Assembly (NCBI GenBank): GCA_002409595.1
Contig: DHNQ01000010.1
Coordinates: 98,456-162,455, forward strand
From: Dysgonomonas sp. UBA5412
GTDB lineage: Bacteria > Bacteroidota > Bacteroidia > Bacteroidales > Dysgonomonadaceae
Length of the DNA: 64,000 bases
Direction: 5' to 3'
Shown here: piece after piece, positions 34,840 to 44,419 of the stretch
Numbering within the stretch: position 1 is the first letter of the stretch
How the letters are laid out: every line of letters starts with the position of its first letter
Translations under genes and position numbers: made by a program
Notes under the pieces: generated by a model
What the model was told of the DNA's origin: nothing
What the model saw: the letters and a program-made list of their open reading frames with translations, nothing else
The model's database searches: none

Positions 34840-36893
34840 AATTCAAAGCTGATTATAAATCTGAAAGTTCTTCCCGGCATGGGATAATTATAAATTACTT
34901 CGTATTGCTGATTTAATAGATTATTCACTTCTACAGTTCCTTTTATTTTATATTGCTTGACTGTAAATTGTTTTTGCAGAGACAAGTCGTGTGTATACCA
35001 AGGTTGTATTTCATTAACTTTTATATTATTTACATTACCATTGTAGCGTTTTCCAACATATATAAAACTATAGTTTAAGTTCCAATCTCTGTATTGACTA
35101 TTCAGTATTGCTGAACCACTATGCCAAGGTGTATATGGTATCTGATCTCCGTATGAAGATAGTTCCAGCCCCGAAAATTTAGTATAATCTTTACTGATCG
35201 AATATGTATAATTAAGGTTAGCCGAGAGTTGTAATTTATTTATATTCATACGAGTATTAAAGACGGTTTCTACTCCTCGCCCTCTTACTTTCCCCATATT
35301 GGTCATCATCCATCTAAAAAGATTACCCGTTGGAGCAGCTACAATTTTGTCTTTAGTGCTTGTATAGTAAGCATCAACATGTAGAGATAACAGTTTTAAG
35401 AAGCCTCTGTCGAATGGTAAAGTATAGGTGAAGCCTATATCATATTGATTCATATATTCGGGTCGTAATGTACTTGAGCCCACCATTGTATAATACAGAT
35501 CATTGAACGTAGGCATCCTGAATATTCGTTTAGAAAACGCACGTATGTTAAAATCGTGGTCTGCAAACGGTTTATAACCTATAAATAAGGCAGGAGTGAA
35601 TTCTGTTTTATCCGAAGCTCCGGCATTATATCTTACTTTGTCATTTACATGTGTTCCTAATATACTGGCTAATATTTTAAAGTTTCTAAAGCGATACGAT
35701 GAGGCCAGCGAGAATAAAGTTGTATATCGCTGAGGATATGAAAATTTGGTCTGAATGCCTTTACGTGTCGCATTCAATCTGTTATATTGAAAGTCCATAG
35801 CTAGAGAAATATCCCAATATGGCGATATAGAGTATATATTTACTGCCGACAAGTAATATTCCTGCTGATAATAACTGTCGTCAGATTGCGCACCTTCTGT
35901 AACAGTTTCACCTAAAATAGAAGTTGTATCTCGTGCAACATAGTGCATATAATCGAAAGCGTATTTACCTCGAGCCTGAAATTTATATTTCTCTGTAAAT
36001 TCTTTAGTGAAGAAGGCTTGGGCAAAAAAATTCTTATCATTTTGTCTATAACCATCTTTGAATTTGTTTTCCACAATCGCTCCGGGAGCACCTCTGTCCG
36101 ATTGGTAATAATAGACTTTAGCATCCCAGTATCCATTATCTATTTTGCCATACAATCCACTTTCTATTCTTATTGCTTCAATATCACTATTCCATCTTGT
36201 AGCTGTGGTATCGTATGCAAGAGTTCCATCTTGATTTAATCTTTTATATCTGAATTTATATTGCCCGTTTGATTTTATGTATTCAGAACTTAGACTGTAA
36301 TTAATCTTTGAACTGATTTTTTGTTCCCATCTGAACGAAGGATTATGATAATTTATCGACATTGTTTTATAACGAACGAGCAGATTTGTAGTCTTACTCT
36401 CTTTGAACTGAGGCTTCTTTGTTCTCATGTATATAGTCGACGCAGATGCAAAATCTTTAGCAGACTGAAATATTTCACTTTTTTGCCCATTATACATTGT
36501 CAATGATTCCATATCATCCAACGAATATTTGCCTAAATCCGTAACTCCATTTTGGGCATTTCCTAATTCGATACCATCATAGAATACTCCAACATGGTGA
36601 GTTCCCATATTTCTTATATCTACTGTTTTAAGGCCTCCAACTCCACCATAGTCTTTAATCTGTGTTCCGGCAAAATATCGTAATGCATCAGCCACAGAAT
36701 GACTAGATAAATCTTCAAGAAGTTTACCGGATAATGATTGTACCGGTATGACTTCGCCAAATTGTTTTCCTGTAATTCTAACTTCTGGTAATACCTGTAT
36801 ACTATCCAGTCTACTCTGGGCAAAGAGTAATTGTGAAAATAGAATTAGGCTAACAATAGATACAGCTCTTCTTCTAAAATAGAAATAATACAT
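34836..36893 (-). CDS. btuB: BtuB-like TonB-dependent vitamin B12 receptor
   Basis: A 685-residue outer-membrane receptor. The start is MYYFYFRRRAVSIVSLILFS, a signal peptide, then a TonB-box-like stretch (IQVLPEVRITGKQFGEVIPV), the plug (SVADALRYFAGTQIKDYGG, GGLKTVDIRNMGTHHVGVFY, DGIELGNAQNG) and a 22-strand-type barrel ending in GRTFRFIISFEL. It lacks the carboxypeptidase-like domain of SusC proteins, as expected for a BtuB type. The cobalamin riboswitch 141 bases upstream and the btuG overlap fix the substrate as cobalamin or a related corrinoid. Without the riboswitch it would only be a generic TonB receptor. Confidence 0.92.
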   Translation of the reverse strand: MYYFYFRRRAVSIVSLILFSQLLFAQSRLDSIQVLPEVRITGKQFGEVIPVQSLSGKLLEDLSSHSVADALRYFAGTQIKDYGGVGGLKTVDIRNMGTHHVGVFYDGIELGNAQNGVTDLGKYSLDDMESLTMYNGQKSEIFQSAKDFASASTIYMRTKKPQFKESKTTNLLVRYKTMSINYHNPSFRWEQKISSKINYSLSSEYIKSNGQYKFRYKRLNQDGTLAYDTTATRWNSDIEAIRIESGLYGKIDNGYWDAKVYYYQSDRGAPGAIVENKFKDGYRQNDKNFFAQAFFTKEFTEKYKFQARGKYAFDYMHYVARDTTSILGETVTEGAQSDDSYYQQEYYLSAVNIYSISPYWDISLAMDFQYNRLNATRKGIQTKFSYPQRYTTLFSLASSYRFRNFKILASILGTHVNDKVRYNAGASDKTEFTPALFIGYKPFADHDFNIRAFSKRIFRMPTFNDLYYTMVGSSTLRPEYMNQYDIGFTYTLPFDRGFLKLLSLHVDAYYTSTKDKIVAAPTGNLFRWMMTNMGKVRGRGVETVFNTRMNINKLQLSANLNYTYSISKDYTKFSGLELSSYGDQIPYTPWHSGSAILNSQYRDWNLNYSFIYVGKRYNGNVNNIKVNEIQPWYTHDLSLQKQFTVKQYKIKGTVEVNNLLNQQYEVIYNYPMPGRTFRFIISFEL

Positions 36894-37033
36894 TTTAGCT
36901 AATTAATTATACAAAATTTAGCTGTCGATGGGATAGTCTTTATTGGATAACAATAAATCATTCAGTATATACCTACATCCATGATTTATGTATTTGCCTT
37001 TCAACTCTATTCCACGAGAGCTTTAAGTATATA

Positions 37034-37216
37034 ATCTTGGCAGGTCTTCTGACTTGCTCCCTCTTTGAACATCCTTCCCATTTCTTTTTACGAAACAGTG
37101 GTATTGAGTATTGTTCAAAGATTTTGATAGAGCTTACAGCAGCGGGTCTGTTCAGGATTTACACCTGATTCCCTTTTCATTGATATCCTATGATTTAGAA
37201 TATCAACACCAAAATC
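37034..37216 (-). ncRNA. Cobalamin (AdoCbl-type) riboswitch
   Basis: Read on the minus strand, the leader has GGTGTTGATATTC, AAGGGAATCAGGTGTAAATC, CCTGAACAGACCCGCTGCTG and ends with the B12 box AGTCAGAAGACCTGCC. These are the conserved core elements of the cobalamin riboswitch in the correct order and spacing. It sits between a -7 promoter element at 37221 and the btuB start at 36893, so it should switch the whole six-gene operon off when cobalamin is plentiful. Confidence 0.95.
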
Positions 37217-37220
37217 TGTA

Positions 37221-37228
37221 CAAAGGTA
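37221..37228 (-). promoter_or_regulatory. Promoter -7 element of the B12 operon
   Basis: Minus-strand TACCTTTG matches TAnnTTTG and would start transcription near 37213, right at the 5' edge of the riboswitch. Confidence 0.6.
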
Positions 37229-37401
37229 TTAATTTTTATCAAACCTTGTTAAACTTTTGCAATAAAGATGTCCTTTTTATAGATGTTTTTTGTCTGAAAG
37301 TCTATTACTTGAGTCGTATTTATACCAGTCTAAAGTCTTTTTGATTAACGTCTAATAGAAGATGATAGTTTTAAAGGTATTTCTTATCTAATTATAAAAA
37401 G

Positions 37402-37432
37402 AAAAAGGCTCACATCAAAATGTGAACCTTTT
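37402..37432 (-). terminator. Terminator after the tRNA gene
   Basis: On the minus strand AAAGGTTCACAT pairs with ATGTGAGCCTTT around TTTG, followed by TTCTTTTT. It begins 11 bases past the tRNA 3' end. Confidence 0.85.
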
Positions 37433-37442
37433 ATTTTTCGAG

Positions 37443-37516
37443 TAGCGGGACCGGGACTTGAACCCGGGACCTCATGATTATGAATCATGCGCTCTAACCA
37501 GCTGAGCTATCCCGCC
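37443..37516 (-). tRNA. tRNA with anticodon CAT (probably elongator Met)
   Basis: The minus strand folds as a full cloverleaf of 74 bases: acceptor GGCGGGA/TCCCGCT, D-arm GCTC...GAGC, anticodon stem CATGA/TCATG with loop TTCATAA (anticodon CAT), T-arm CCGGG TTCAAGT CCCGG, discriminator A. CCA is not encoded. A CAT anticodon may read Met, or Ile after lysidine modification; the 1-72 pair is G-T, not the unpaired C-A of an initiator, so elongator Met is most likely. Confidence 0.93.
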
Positions 37517-37534
37517 ATTCTATGTTAGCGGGTG

Positions 37535-37566
37535 CAAAAATAGGAGATTATTTTATATAAAGCAAA
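37535..37566 (-). promoter_or_regulatory. Full Bacteroidetes promoter of the tRNA gene
   Basis: On the minus strand TTTG (37563-37566), a 20-base spacer and TATTTTTG (37535-37542) form an exact -33/-7 pair, 18 bases upstream of the tRNA. Confidence 0.8.
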
Positions 37567-37700
37567 CTTCCAATGAGAAAATATTTAAAAATAATTCATG
37601 CGATAATATAAAAGCTCTCATATCCAATAAGAAAATGCCTAATAAAATTTAAGAGGTATATCTTTCATCATAATATGAAGCTTAACATTTATCTTTTTAC

Positions 37701-37708
37701 TATTTTTG
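37701..37708 (+). promoter_or_regulatory. Bacteroidetes -7 element before the LptG-type permease
   Basis: TATTTTTG matches TAnnTTTG and ends 25 bases before the ATG at 37734. Confidence 0.5.
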
Positions 37709-37733
37709 TACTCAATTTGAGTATAGATAATTG

Positions 37734-39773
37734 ATGTTTAAAATAAAACGATTATATACATTTATTATTCAGACATTTTTACCCGTCTTTGCAATGACGT
37801 TTGTAATTTGTTTGTTTATTGTATTGATGCAGTTTCTATGGCGTTATGTCGAAGATCTTGTTGGTAAAGGTCTTGATATATCGGTTTTAGCTGAACTTTT
37901 TCTTTATGCCGCTTTTCAACTTATCCCGATGGCATTACCTTTGTCTTTGCTTTTAGCATCCCTAATGGCTTTCGGTAACTTAGGTGAGCGACTCGAACTT
38001 TTAGCAATAAAGGCATCAGGAGTTTCACTGTTGAGAGCCATGAAACCGTTAATTATACTTGTTGCATGTGTTTCGATAGGAGCTTTTTTCTTTCAAAATG
38101 AAGCAATGCCCCGGATACAAGTTAAACTAAGAGCCTTATTATACTCTATTAAGCAAAAATCGCCGGAACTCGATATTCCCGAAGGTTCATTTTATAGTGA
38201 TATTCCTAATTATAGTCTCTATGTAAAAACAAAAGATAGAGAAACGAAGATGCTGCATGATGTCATAATCTATGATGTCTCCAAGGGCTTCGATAATATG
38301 GCTGTTATAACATGCGATTCTGCGACAATGAACGTGTCTGAAGATAAGAGTTTTCTGTTGCTTAACCTTATTCGAGGACAACAGTTTGCAAACTTTCGTC
38401 AGGCTGATTTAACCACAGTCTCTAGCCGTAGGAGCAGTGAATTTGTTCCTTACAGCCGCGAAAACTTCAAACAGAAAGATGTCATAATCCCCTTCAATAC
38501 AGGTTTTGACAGAATGGACGAATCTAATCTGGAAGGAACTCAGATCGCTAAAAATATAGTCCAATTAGGACATTCCATCGACTCGATGAGGGTTACCCTT
38601 GATAGTATAAATATCAAAGACCGAAAAGTTATAGGAAAGCATACCTATCTTTCATATAGAACAACAGATGCTTATCTGAAAAAAGATTCATTAGAGGCTA
38701 TTGTTGATAGCAAGGTAACGCCTCAGCCTGATAAGATTAATTTCGACTCATTGATTCATTCATTCAGTAAAGATGAAATGATCCAATATCTAGGTACAGC
38801 CGCTAGCGAAGCAGAGAATAGTCGTTTTAATATTCTCGAGACTACGCAAAAAGCAAGTCTACAGAAGAATATCCGATACCATAAAGTAGAATGGCATCGT
38901 AAGTTTACGCTATCTTTTGCCTGCCTTATCTTTTTCTTTATAGGAGCTCCTTTAGGTGCAATTATTCGTAAAGGAGGCTTAGGTATGCCGGTTGTTGTTT
39001 CAGTAGCACTCTTTATTGTCTATTATATTATAGACAACATAGGTTATAAAATGGCTCGGGATGGAGTTTGGGAAGCATGGCAAGGAATGTGGCTAAGTTC
39101 ATTTGCCCTGTTTCCTTTAGGCGTATTCCTTACATACAAGGCTATGAACGATTCAGCCCTATTCAATACCGAAGCTTATGGAAACTTCTTCCGAAAGATA
39201 CTAGGCTTGAAGAAGAAACGAATGTACGAAACTGATAGATCTGTAAATGAAACTACAATCCCGGCATTGAGTTCATTAAATGCCGATCCCGAATTAATAG
39301 ATACCCTGAATACCAGGAATGTGGAAACATTAAAAGATGTAATCAAAAACCACAACGAATATGGCTATGGTCCGGATATCATTCAGATTGTACTCAGTAT
39401 ATTGAAAGAAAAAGGTGCCAGCTTTTTCGATATCAAAATAAGAAACATTGATCGTGACGAAGCTACGGCTATTTATACTACCTTTATAAAATCGATTAAA
39501 ATATCGGCCCTAGCCTATGCCGTAGGACTAATAGCTCTTGCTTTGCAATGGATTGTAGGCTTTGATACATTAGCCGGAGTTGGATTTGCCTTAGCTGTAT
39601 ATCTGATTTTCTTGATAAAAACATTTATCTGCTATTTCGATTTTTATAGATGTATTGACAAAAAGCCTAAAAAGCAAATATATGTAATCGTAATTCTTTC
39701 ATTTGTTTGTGTCTGGATATTCTATCGATATTTAAAAAAGCAAATGACTAAAGACCTGAATAATATAAAATAA
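37734..39773 (+). CDS. LptF/LptG-family permease with a Bacteroidetes C-terminal extension
   Basis: 679 residues from ATG 37734 (a TTG three bases earlier only extends the frame). The N-terminal part is a YjgP/YjgQ permease: three helices, the coupling-type segment LGERLELLAIKASGVSLLRA, a periplasmic jelly-roll-like middle (about 105-370), and three more helices (FTLSFACLIFFFIGAPLGAI, VVVSVALFIVYYIIDNIGYK). LptF/LptG pull lipopolysaccharide from the inner membrane with the LptB ATPase. The E. coli proteins end near residue 360; this one continues for about 220 residues, a soluble segment and three further helices (for example SALAYAVGLIALALQWIVGF). The extension is unexplained. ribBA follows after 19 bases. 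Confidence 0.9.
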   Translation: MFKIKRLYTFIIQTFLPVFAMTFVICLFIVLMQFLWRYVEDLVGKGLDISVLAELFLYAAFQLIPMALPLSLLLASLMAFGNLGERLELLAIKASGVSLLRAMKPLIILVACVSIGAFFFQNEAMPRIQVKLRALLYSIKQKSPELDIPEGSFYSDIPNYSLYVKTKDRETKMLHDVIIYDVSKGFDNMAVITCDSATMNVSEDKSFLLLNLIRGQQFANFRQADLTTVSSRRSSEFVPYSRENFKQKDVIIPFNTGFDRMDESNLEGTQIAKNIVQLGHSIDSMRVTLDSINIKDRKVIGKHTYLSYRTTDAYLKKDSLEAIVDSKVTPQPDKINFDSLIHSFSKDEMIQYLGTAASEAENSRFNILETTQKASLQKNIRYHKVEWHRKFTLSFACLIFFFIGAPLGAIIRKGGLGMPVVVSVALFIVYYIIDNIGYKMARDGVWEAWQGMWLSSFALFPLGVFLTYKAMNDSALFNTEAYGNFFRKILGLKKKRMYETDRSVNETTIPALSSLNADPELIDTLNTRNVETLKDVIKNHNEYGYGPDIIQIVLSILKEKGASFFDIKIRNIDRDEATAIYTTFIKSIKISALAYAVGLIALALQWIVGFDTLAGVGFALAVYLIFLIKTFICYFDFYRCIDKKPKKQIYVIVILSFVCVWIFYRYLKKQMTKDLNNIK

Positions 39774-39792
39774 AAAGATAACTATATACATT

Positions 39793-41010
39793 ATGGATAA
39801 TATAAAGCTAGATACAGTAGAAGAAGCAATAGATGAGATAAGAAATGGAAACTTTGTAATCGTAGTAGATGACGAAGATCGGGAAAACGAAGGCGATCTC
39901 ATTATTGCAGCAGAAGCTATTACTCCCGAAAAGGTGAACTTTATGGAAACACATGCACGTGGGCTTATATGTGCACCATTGACAGCCAAGCGTTGTGAAG
40001 AGCTTAATTTGCCTATGATGGTCACTCATAATACAGCTACGCATGAAACACCTTTCACCGTATCTGTAGACCTATTGAAGAATGGAGTAACCACAGGTAT
40101 ATCTGCTTACGACAGAGCACAAACGATATTAGCTCTGACTAAAAAAGATACTAAACCCGAAGACTTAGGTCGTCCGGGGCATATATTCCCGTTGAGAGCG
40201 AAAGAAAAAGGCGTACTCAGCAGGGTAGGACATACCGAAGCCGCTGTGGATTTGGCTCGCTTAGCTGGTCTATATCCGGCAGGCGTTTTGATTGAAATAA
40301 AGAAAGAAGACGGCGAAATGGCTCGTTTGCCGGAATTGAGAGAAATGGCGGATAAATTTAATCTGAAATTAATCTCAGTAGCAGATCTTATTAAATATAG
40401 ACTTGACCGTGAATCGCTGATCGAAAAAGGAGTCGAAGTAAATATGCCTACAGAATATGGCGATTTTCATCTGATACCTTTTAAACAAAAATCTACAGGT
40501 TTGGAACATGTTGCTCTGATAAAGGGAATATGGGAAAAAGATGAACCAATACTAGTTCGTGTACACTCTTCATGCGTTACGGGGGATATATTCGGCTCTA
40601 AACGTTGCGAATGTGGAGAGCAATTGCACAAGTCGATGGAGATGATCCAGAAAGAAGGAAAAGGAGTCGTTGTATACCTTAATCAAGAAGGAAGAGGCAT
40701 CGGGTTGATGGCAAAAATGCAAGCATATAAATTGCAAGAAGAAGGCTATGACACAGTCGATGCCAATTTGCACCTAGGTTATCGTGCTGATGAACGCGAC
40801 TATGGAGTAGGGGCAGCCATTCTTCGTGAACTGGGTGTATGCAAAATGCGTTTGCTAACCAATAATCCGGTCAAACGTAAAGGATTGGAATCTTTCGGGC
40901 TGACAGTAATTGAAAATGTTCCTATCGAGGTAACACCCAATAAATACAACGAATTTTACATGCACACTAAAAAGGAACGTATGGGGCATAATCTTCATAA
41001 AGTCGATTAA
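39793..41010 (+). CDS. ribBA: Bifunctional riboflavin enzyme: DHBP synthase / GTP cyclohydrolase II
   Basis: 405 residues joining the two first enzymes of riboflavin synthesis. The N-terminal RibB half (residues 1-205) makes 3,4-dihydroxy-2-butanone 4-phosphate and shows VVDDEDRENEGDLIIAAE, THARGLICAPLT and RPGHIFPLRA. The C-terminal RibA half opens the GTP ring and shows the zinc site HSSCVTGDIFGSKRCECGEQ, YLNQEGRGIGLMAKMQAY, ADERDYGVGAAIL and LLTNNPVKRKG. All key motifs look intact, so both activities are expected. It lies between the LptG-type permease and aspC, an order common in Bacteroidales. Confidence 0.98.
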   Translation: MDNIKLDTVEEAIDEIRNGNFVIVVDDEDRENEGDLIIAAEAITPEKVNFMETHARGLICAPLTAKRCEELNLPMMVTHNTATHETPFTVSVDLLKNGVTTGISAYDRAQTILALTKKDTKPEDLGRPGHIFPLRAKEKGVLSRVGHTEAAVDLARLAGLYPAGVLIEIKKEDGEMARLPELREMADKFNLKLISVADLIKYRLDRESLIEKGVEVNMPTEYGDFHLIPFKQKSTGLEHVALIKGIWEKDEPILVRVHSSCVTGDIFGSKRCECGEQLHKSMEMIQKEGKGVVVYLNQEGRGIGLMAKMQAYKLQEEGYDTVDANLHLGYRADERDYGVGAAILRELGVCKMRLLTNNPVKRKGLESFGLTVIENVPIEVTPNKYNEFYMHTKKERMGHNLHKVD

Positions 41011-41081
41011 CTCCTTGTTATTGAATGGAATATAAGCCTAAGGAAATCAAAAAGAAACTAAATCTTTAAATTCTATAGAAA

Positions 41082-42275
41082 ATGTCACAAGTATCAGCAC
41101 GTATAGCAAGTCTTGCCATTTCGGAGACTTTAGCTATGTCGCAAAAAAGTAACGAACTGAAGGCTCAAGGCGTAAATGTGATCAATCTGAGTGTTGGTGA
41201 ACCCGACTTCAATACACCCGATCACGTAAAAGCTGCGGCAAAGAAGGCTATCGATGATAATTTTTCTTTCTATTCTCCTGTTCCCGGATATCTGACTCTA
41301 CGGCAAGCTGTTTGTCAGAAATTAGAGAAAGAAAACGGACTTAGTTTTCAACCCGATCAGATCATTTGTTCAAACGGAGCAAAACAAGCTGTTTGCAATG
41401 CTGTGTTGAGCGTGGTGAATCCAGACGATGAAGTTATAATACCCGCACCATGTTGGGTAAGCTATATCGAAATGGTTAAGCTGGCTGAAGGCAAAAGCAT
41501 TGTTCTACATACAGGCATCGAACAGGATTTTAAGATTAGCGCTCAACAGTTAGAGGAAGCAATTACTTCTAAAACGAAAGCTATAATCCTTTGCTCTCCG
41601 TCCAATCCTACGGGTAGTATATATTCTAAAGCAGAATTGGAAGGCCTGGCAAACGTTCTTGCTAAACATCCGAATATTATTATTATCTCTGACGAGATAT
41701 ATGAGCATATCAATTATGTTGGCAAACACGAAAGCATAGCTCAGTTTGAAAATGTAAGAGACAGAGTTGTTATTATCAACGGTGTATCTAAAGCTTATGC
41801 CATGACCGGATGGCGTTTGGGCTGGATGGCTGCGCCAAAATGGATAGCTGCGGCTTGTAACAAACTTCAGGGGCAATATACTTCGGGACCGTCTTCAATA
41901 GCTCAAAAAGCTGCGGAAGCTGCTTATGTCGGAGATCAGCAATGTGTAGAGAATATGCGTAAGGCATTTGTTCGCCGTCGCGATCTTATCGTCAAATTAG
42001 CATCTGATATTGAAGGTTTTAAGGTGAATAAGCCCGAAGGTGCTTTTTACTTATTCCCAGAGTGTAGTTATTACTTCGGAAAATCTTATAACGGGATAAC
42101 GATCAATACATCTGCCGATTTAGCAATGTTTCTGTTAGAAGAAGGACATGTGGCTTCAGTTGGAGGCTTAGCCTTCGAAGCACCCGATTATATACGTTTC
42201 TCATATGCCACTTCTGACGAAAACATAGTAGAAGCAATGAAAAGAGTAAAAGAAACATTAGCAAAACTAAAATAA
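41082..42275 (+). CDS. aspC: Aspartate aminotransferase (class I, PLP-dependent)
   Basis: 397 residues. Interconverts aspartate and oxaloacetate with glutamate/2-oxoglutarate. Visible are NLSVGEPDFNTPDHV, the PLP phosphate site SNGAKQAV, the ring-stacking CSPSNPTGSIYS, the Asp that holds the pyridine (IISDEIYEHINY), and the Schiff-base lysine K237 in NGVSKAYAMTGWRLGW, with R near RFSYATSDENI binding the carboxylate. It belongs to the Ib-type group, which may also act on prephenate. It starts 71 bases after ribBA and is followed by a terminator at 42307. Confidence 0.95.
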   Translation: MSQVSARIASLAISETLAMSQKSNELKAQGVNVINLSVGEPDFNTPDHVKAAAKKAIDDNFSFYSPVPGYLTLRQAVCQKLEKENGLSFQPDQIICSNGAKQAVCNAVLSVVNPDDEVIIPAPCWVSYIEMVKLAEGKSIVLHTGIEQDFKISAQQLEEAITSKTKAIILCSPSNPTGSIYSKAELEGLANVLAKHPNIIIISDEIYEHINYVGKHESIAQFENVRDRVVIINGVSKAYAMTGWRLGWMAAPKWIAAACNKLQGQYTSGPSSIAQKAAEAAYVGDQQCVENMRKAFVRRRDLIVKLASDIEGFKVNKPEGAFYLFPECSYYFGKSYNGITINTSADLAMFLLEEGHVASVGGLAFEAPDYIRFSYATSDENIVEAMKRVKETLAKLK

Positions 42276-42306
42276 ACAAATACTCAGTTTATTTATAACT
42301 CATACT

Positions 42307-42341
42307 AAAGGTATCTCTGATAGGGGATGCCTTTTCTTTTT
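42307..42341 (+). terminator. Terminator after aspC
   Basis: AAAGGTATCTCT (42307-42318) pairs, with G-T pairs, to the segment ending ATGCCTTT and is followed by TCTTTTTAT. Confidence 0.7.
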
Positions 42342-42531
42342 ATATTATATCAAAGATCTTATTTTAACTAAAAGGTTACAAACTTGTACAGATTTTGACC
42401 AAAAATGAAGTTCATTTCGTGTTCTGATCAAATTCATATTTGTGATCTTATCGTTATAATAAAGATAAAATATTTTGTATTCAGATATATAATTCCTGAT
42501 TGTTTTATGAAGGCACGTGAAATACCTTTCC

Positions 42532-44208
42532 CTAGAAGAATAACATTAATAGCATTTGAGTGAATATGATGCGTGCAAACATAGCCACCGGATATACCGT
42601 AGCGTATGCTACTGACGGCTCGTCGTCGTCGATTATCGAGTTAACAAAGTTGAGAGCCATGGGGTTAGCCATACTTCCACATAACATGCCTACACTTTTT
42701 GCATAGCTTATTTTAAAGACTTTCATCGAAAGAATAGCTACTATAAGAACCGGTATTACTGTAAGGGCAAATCCAAACCCGATCCACATAAGCCCTTCGG
42801 TCTGAAATACGGTTTCGAAGAAATGCTCTCCGGCACTGATACCTAAACATGCCAGATAGACAGTGAGTCCGAATTGTCGCATCAGTAGATTTGCACTCTG
42901 TGTAGTATATGTTGTAAAGCGAAAACGAGGCCCGAATGCACCCATGAGTATCCCTACTATTATAGGACCTCCGGCTATGCCCAGTTTTACAGGAAAACTC
43001 ATACCCGGAAAGGGTAGGGGCAAAGCTCCTAAAATAAGCCCTAGGGCTATACCTGCGAATATTGCAATCAGATTTGGTTTATCCAATCGTTTTTCTTCAT
43101 CTCCTAATATTTTTGCTACATTATCTATCGACGCTTTTTCACCTACCACAGTAAGTTTATCCCCAATTTGTAAAGAAAGATCGGGAGATGGAAGCAGGTC
43201 GATTCCTACACGATTTATGCGGGTGATATTAATACCATAATTATTTCGTAGACGTAATACTCCAAGCTTTACACCGTTTACCTTACTGCGGGTTACGATA
43301 ATACGTCGTGATACTAATTGGCTGTTGTCTATGTGATTCCAGTCTATGTCTTCCTTATTCCAGTCTACGTTTTCTTGCTCTCCAAATAACACTTTTATGT
43401 GTTCCACATCCGATTTAATAGAGATAATCAGCAGATGGTCGTCGTGTTGTAAAATACTTTCCGATGTTGGTATAGTCACTTTGCCATCGCGCCATATGCG
43501 AGATATGACAAATCGCTTTGGAGATAGTTTCATTATATCCCTGATGCTTTTTCCTTCAATGGCCGGATTGGTAATATGGAATTCGCCTACATAAGTATCG
43601 TGATCTTTTTTTTCGCTAGGTACATTATATGCATCTTTGGGAACAAAGAATTTTCGTAATAGAATAATAGCCAATATTACTCCCACCACCCCTAATGGAT
43701 ATGTGACGGCAGTGGCAAGAGCCATGTCTGCAACGGCTTTTACATCACCATTTGTTATTTGATTTAGAGCTTGTTGTGCAGCACCTAAAGCAGGCGTGTT
43801 GGTGGTAGCTCCACAGAGTATACCTACCATGTTAGGAAGAGATGTTTGGCTGATAATGCTGAATATAAGTGCCAGTATAATACCTACAAAAACGATACCT
43901 AACGAAAGCAGATTTAATACTAATCCTCCTTTTCGCAAAGAGGAAAAGAATCCCGGACCTACTTGAAGCCCCAATGCATATACGAATAGGATAAGTCCGA
44001 AGTTTTGGGCGAAGATCAGCATGTCTTTGTTCATTTCAAGAGTGAAATGTCCTAATATGATACCGACAAAGAAAACAAAGGTGCTGCCCAGCGAAATGTT
44101 GAGTATTTTCAGTTTACCAAGTTGTATTCCAATGGCTGAAACAACTGAAATGATTATAATTGACTGAACCGAAGTGGGTTCTAAAATGGTTTCCGTTAAC
44201 CAATCCAT
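42532..44208 (-). CDS. AspT/YidE/YbjL-family transporter with two RCK_C domains
   Basis: 558 residues. Two hydrophobic halves of about five helices each (1-185 and 380-558) flank a central soluble part with two TrkA-C/RCK_C domains (EFHITNPAIEGKSIRDIM... and VNGVKLGVLRLRNNYG, each ending in a DHLL or GDKL turn). Repeated half-motifs FVYALGLQVGPGFF and LTVYLACLGISAGEHFF, and GATTNTPALGAAQQAL and CGSMANPMALNFV, are hallmarks of the AspT exchanger superfamily. AspT itself swaps aspartate for alanine; members in this phylum have unknown substrates. It is monocistronic with its own promoter and terminator. Family clear, substrate unknown. Confidence 0.9.
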   Translation of the reverse strand: MDWLTETILEPTSVQSIIIISVVSAIGIQLGKLKILNISLGSTFVFFVGIILGHFTLEMNKDMLIFAQNFGLILFVYALGLQVGPGFFSSLRKGGLVLNLLSLGIVFVGIILALIFSIISQTSLPNMVGILCGATTNTPALGAAQQALNQITNGDVKAVADMALATAVTYPLGVVGVILAIILLRKFFVPKDAYNVPSEKKDHDTYVGEFHITNPAIEGKSIRDIMKLSPKRFVISRIWRDGKVTIPTSESILQHDDHLLIISIKSDVEHIKVLFGEQENVDWNKEDIDWNHIDNSQLVSRRIIVTRSKVNGVKLGVLRLRNNYGINITRINRVGIDLLPSPDLSLQIGDKLTVVGEKASIDNVAKILGDEEKRLDKPNLIAIFAGIALGLILGALPLPFPGMSFPVKLGIAGGPIIVGILMGAFGPRFRFTTYTTQSANLLMRQFGLTVYLACLGISAGEHFFETVFQTEGLMWIGFGFALTVIPVLIVAILSMKVFKISYAKSVGMLCGSMANPMALNFVNSIIDDDEPSVAYATVYPVAMFARIIFTQMLLMLFF

Positions 44209-44238
44209 GACATTACATTACTTGTTGGAAATGCGACG

Positions 44239-44270
44239 CAAAGGTATAACTTTTAAAATGAATGTACCAA
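44239..44270 (-). promoter_or_regulatory. Promoter of the AspT/YidE-type transporter
   Basis: On the minus strand TTGG (44267-44270), a 20-base spacer and TACCTTTG (44239-44246) resemble the -33/-7 consensus, 30 bases before the start codon. Confidence 0.6.
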
Positions 44271-44342
44271 TATGCAAGTGACAAAAATAGAAAAATGATA
44301 GTTTATTAAACCCGATATTAACTTTATCGGATGCGGATAAGC

Positions 44343-44374
44343 AAAAAAGCACCGATCTCATAGACCGATGCTTT
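44343..44374 (-). terminator. Terminator of the pst-pho operon
   Basis: On the minus strand AAAGCATCGGTC pairs with GATCGGTGCTTT around TATGA and is followed by TTT. It lies 45 bases after the stop of the sensor kinase gene and ends the pst-pho operon; it is upstream of the transporter promoter. Confidence 0.75.
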
Positions 44375-44419
44375 AATTATAATAGATAGAGGGTGTATTG
44401 TCAATATGTTAAAATATTA

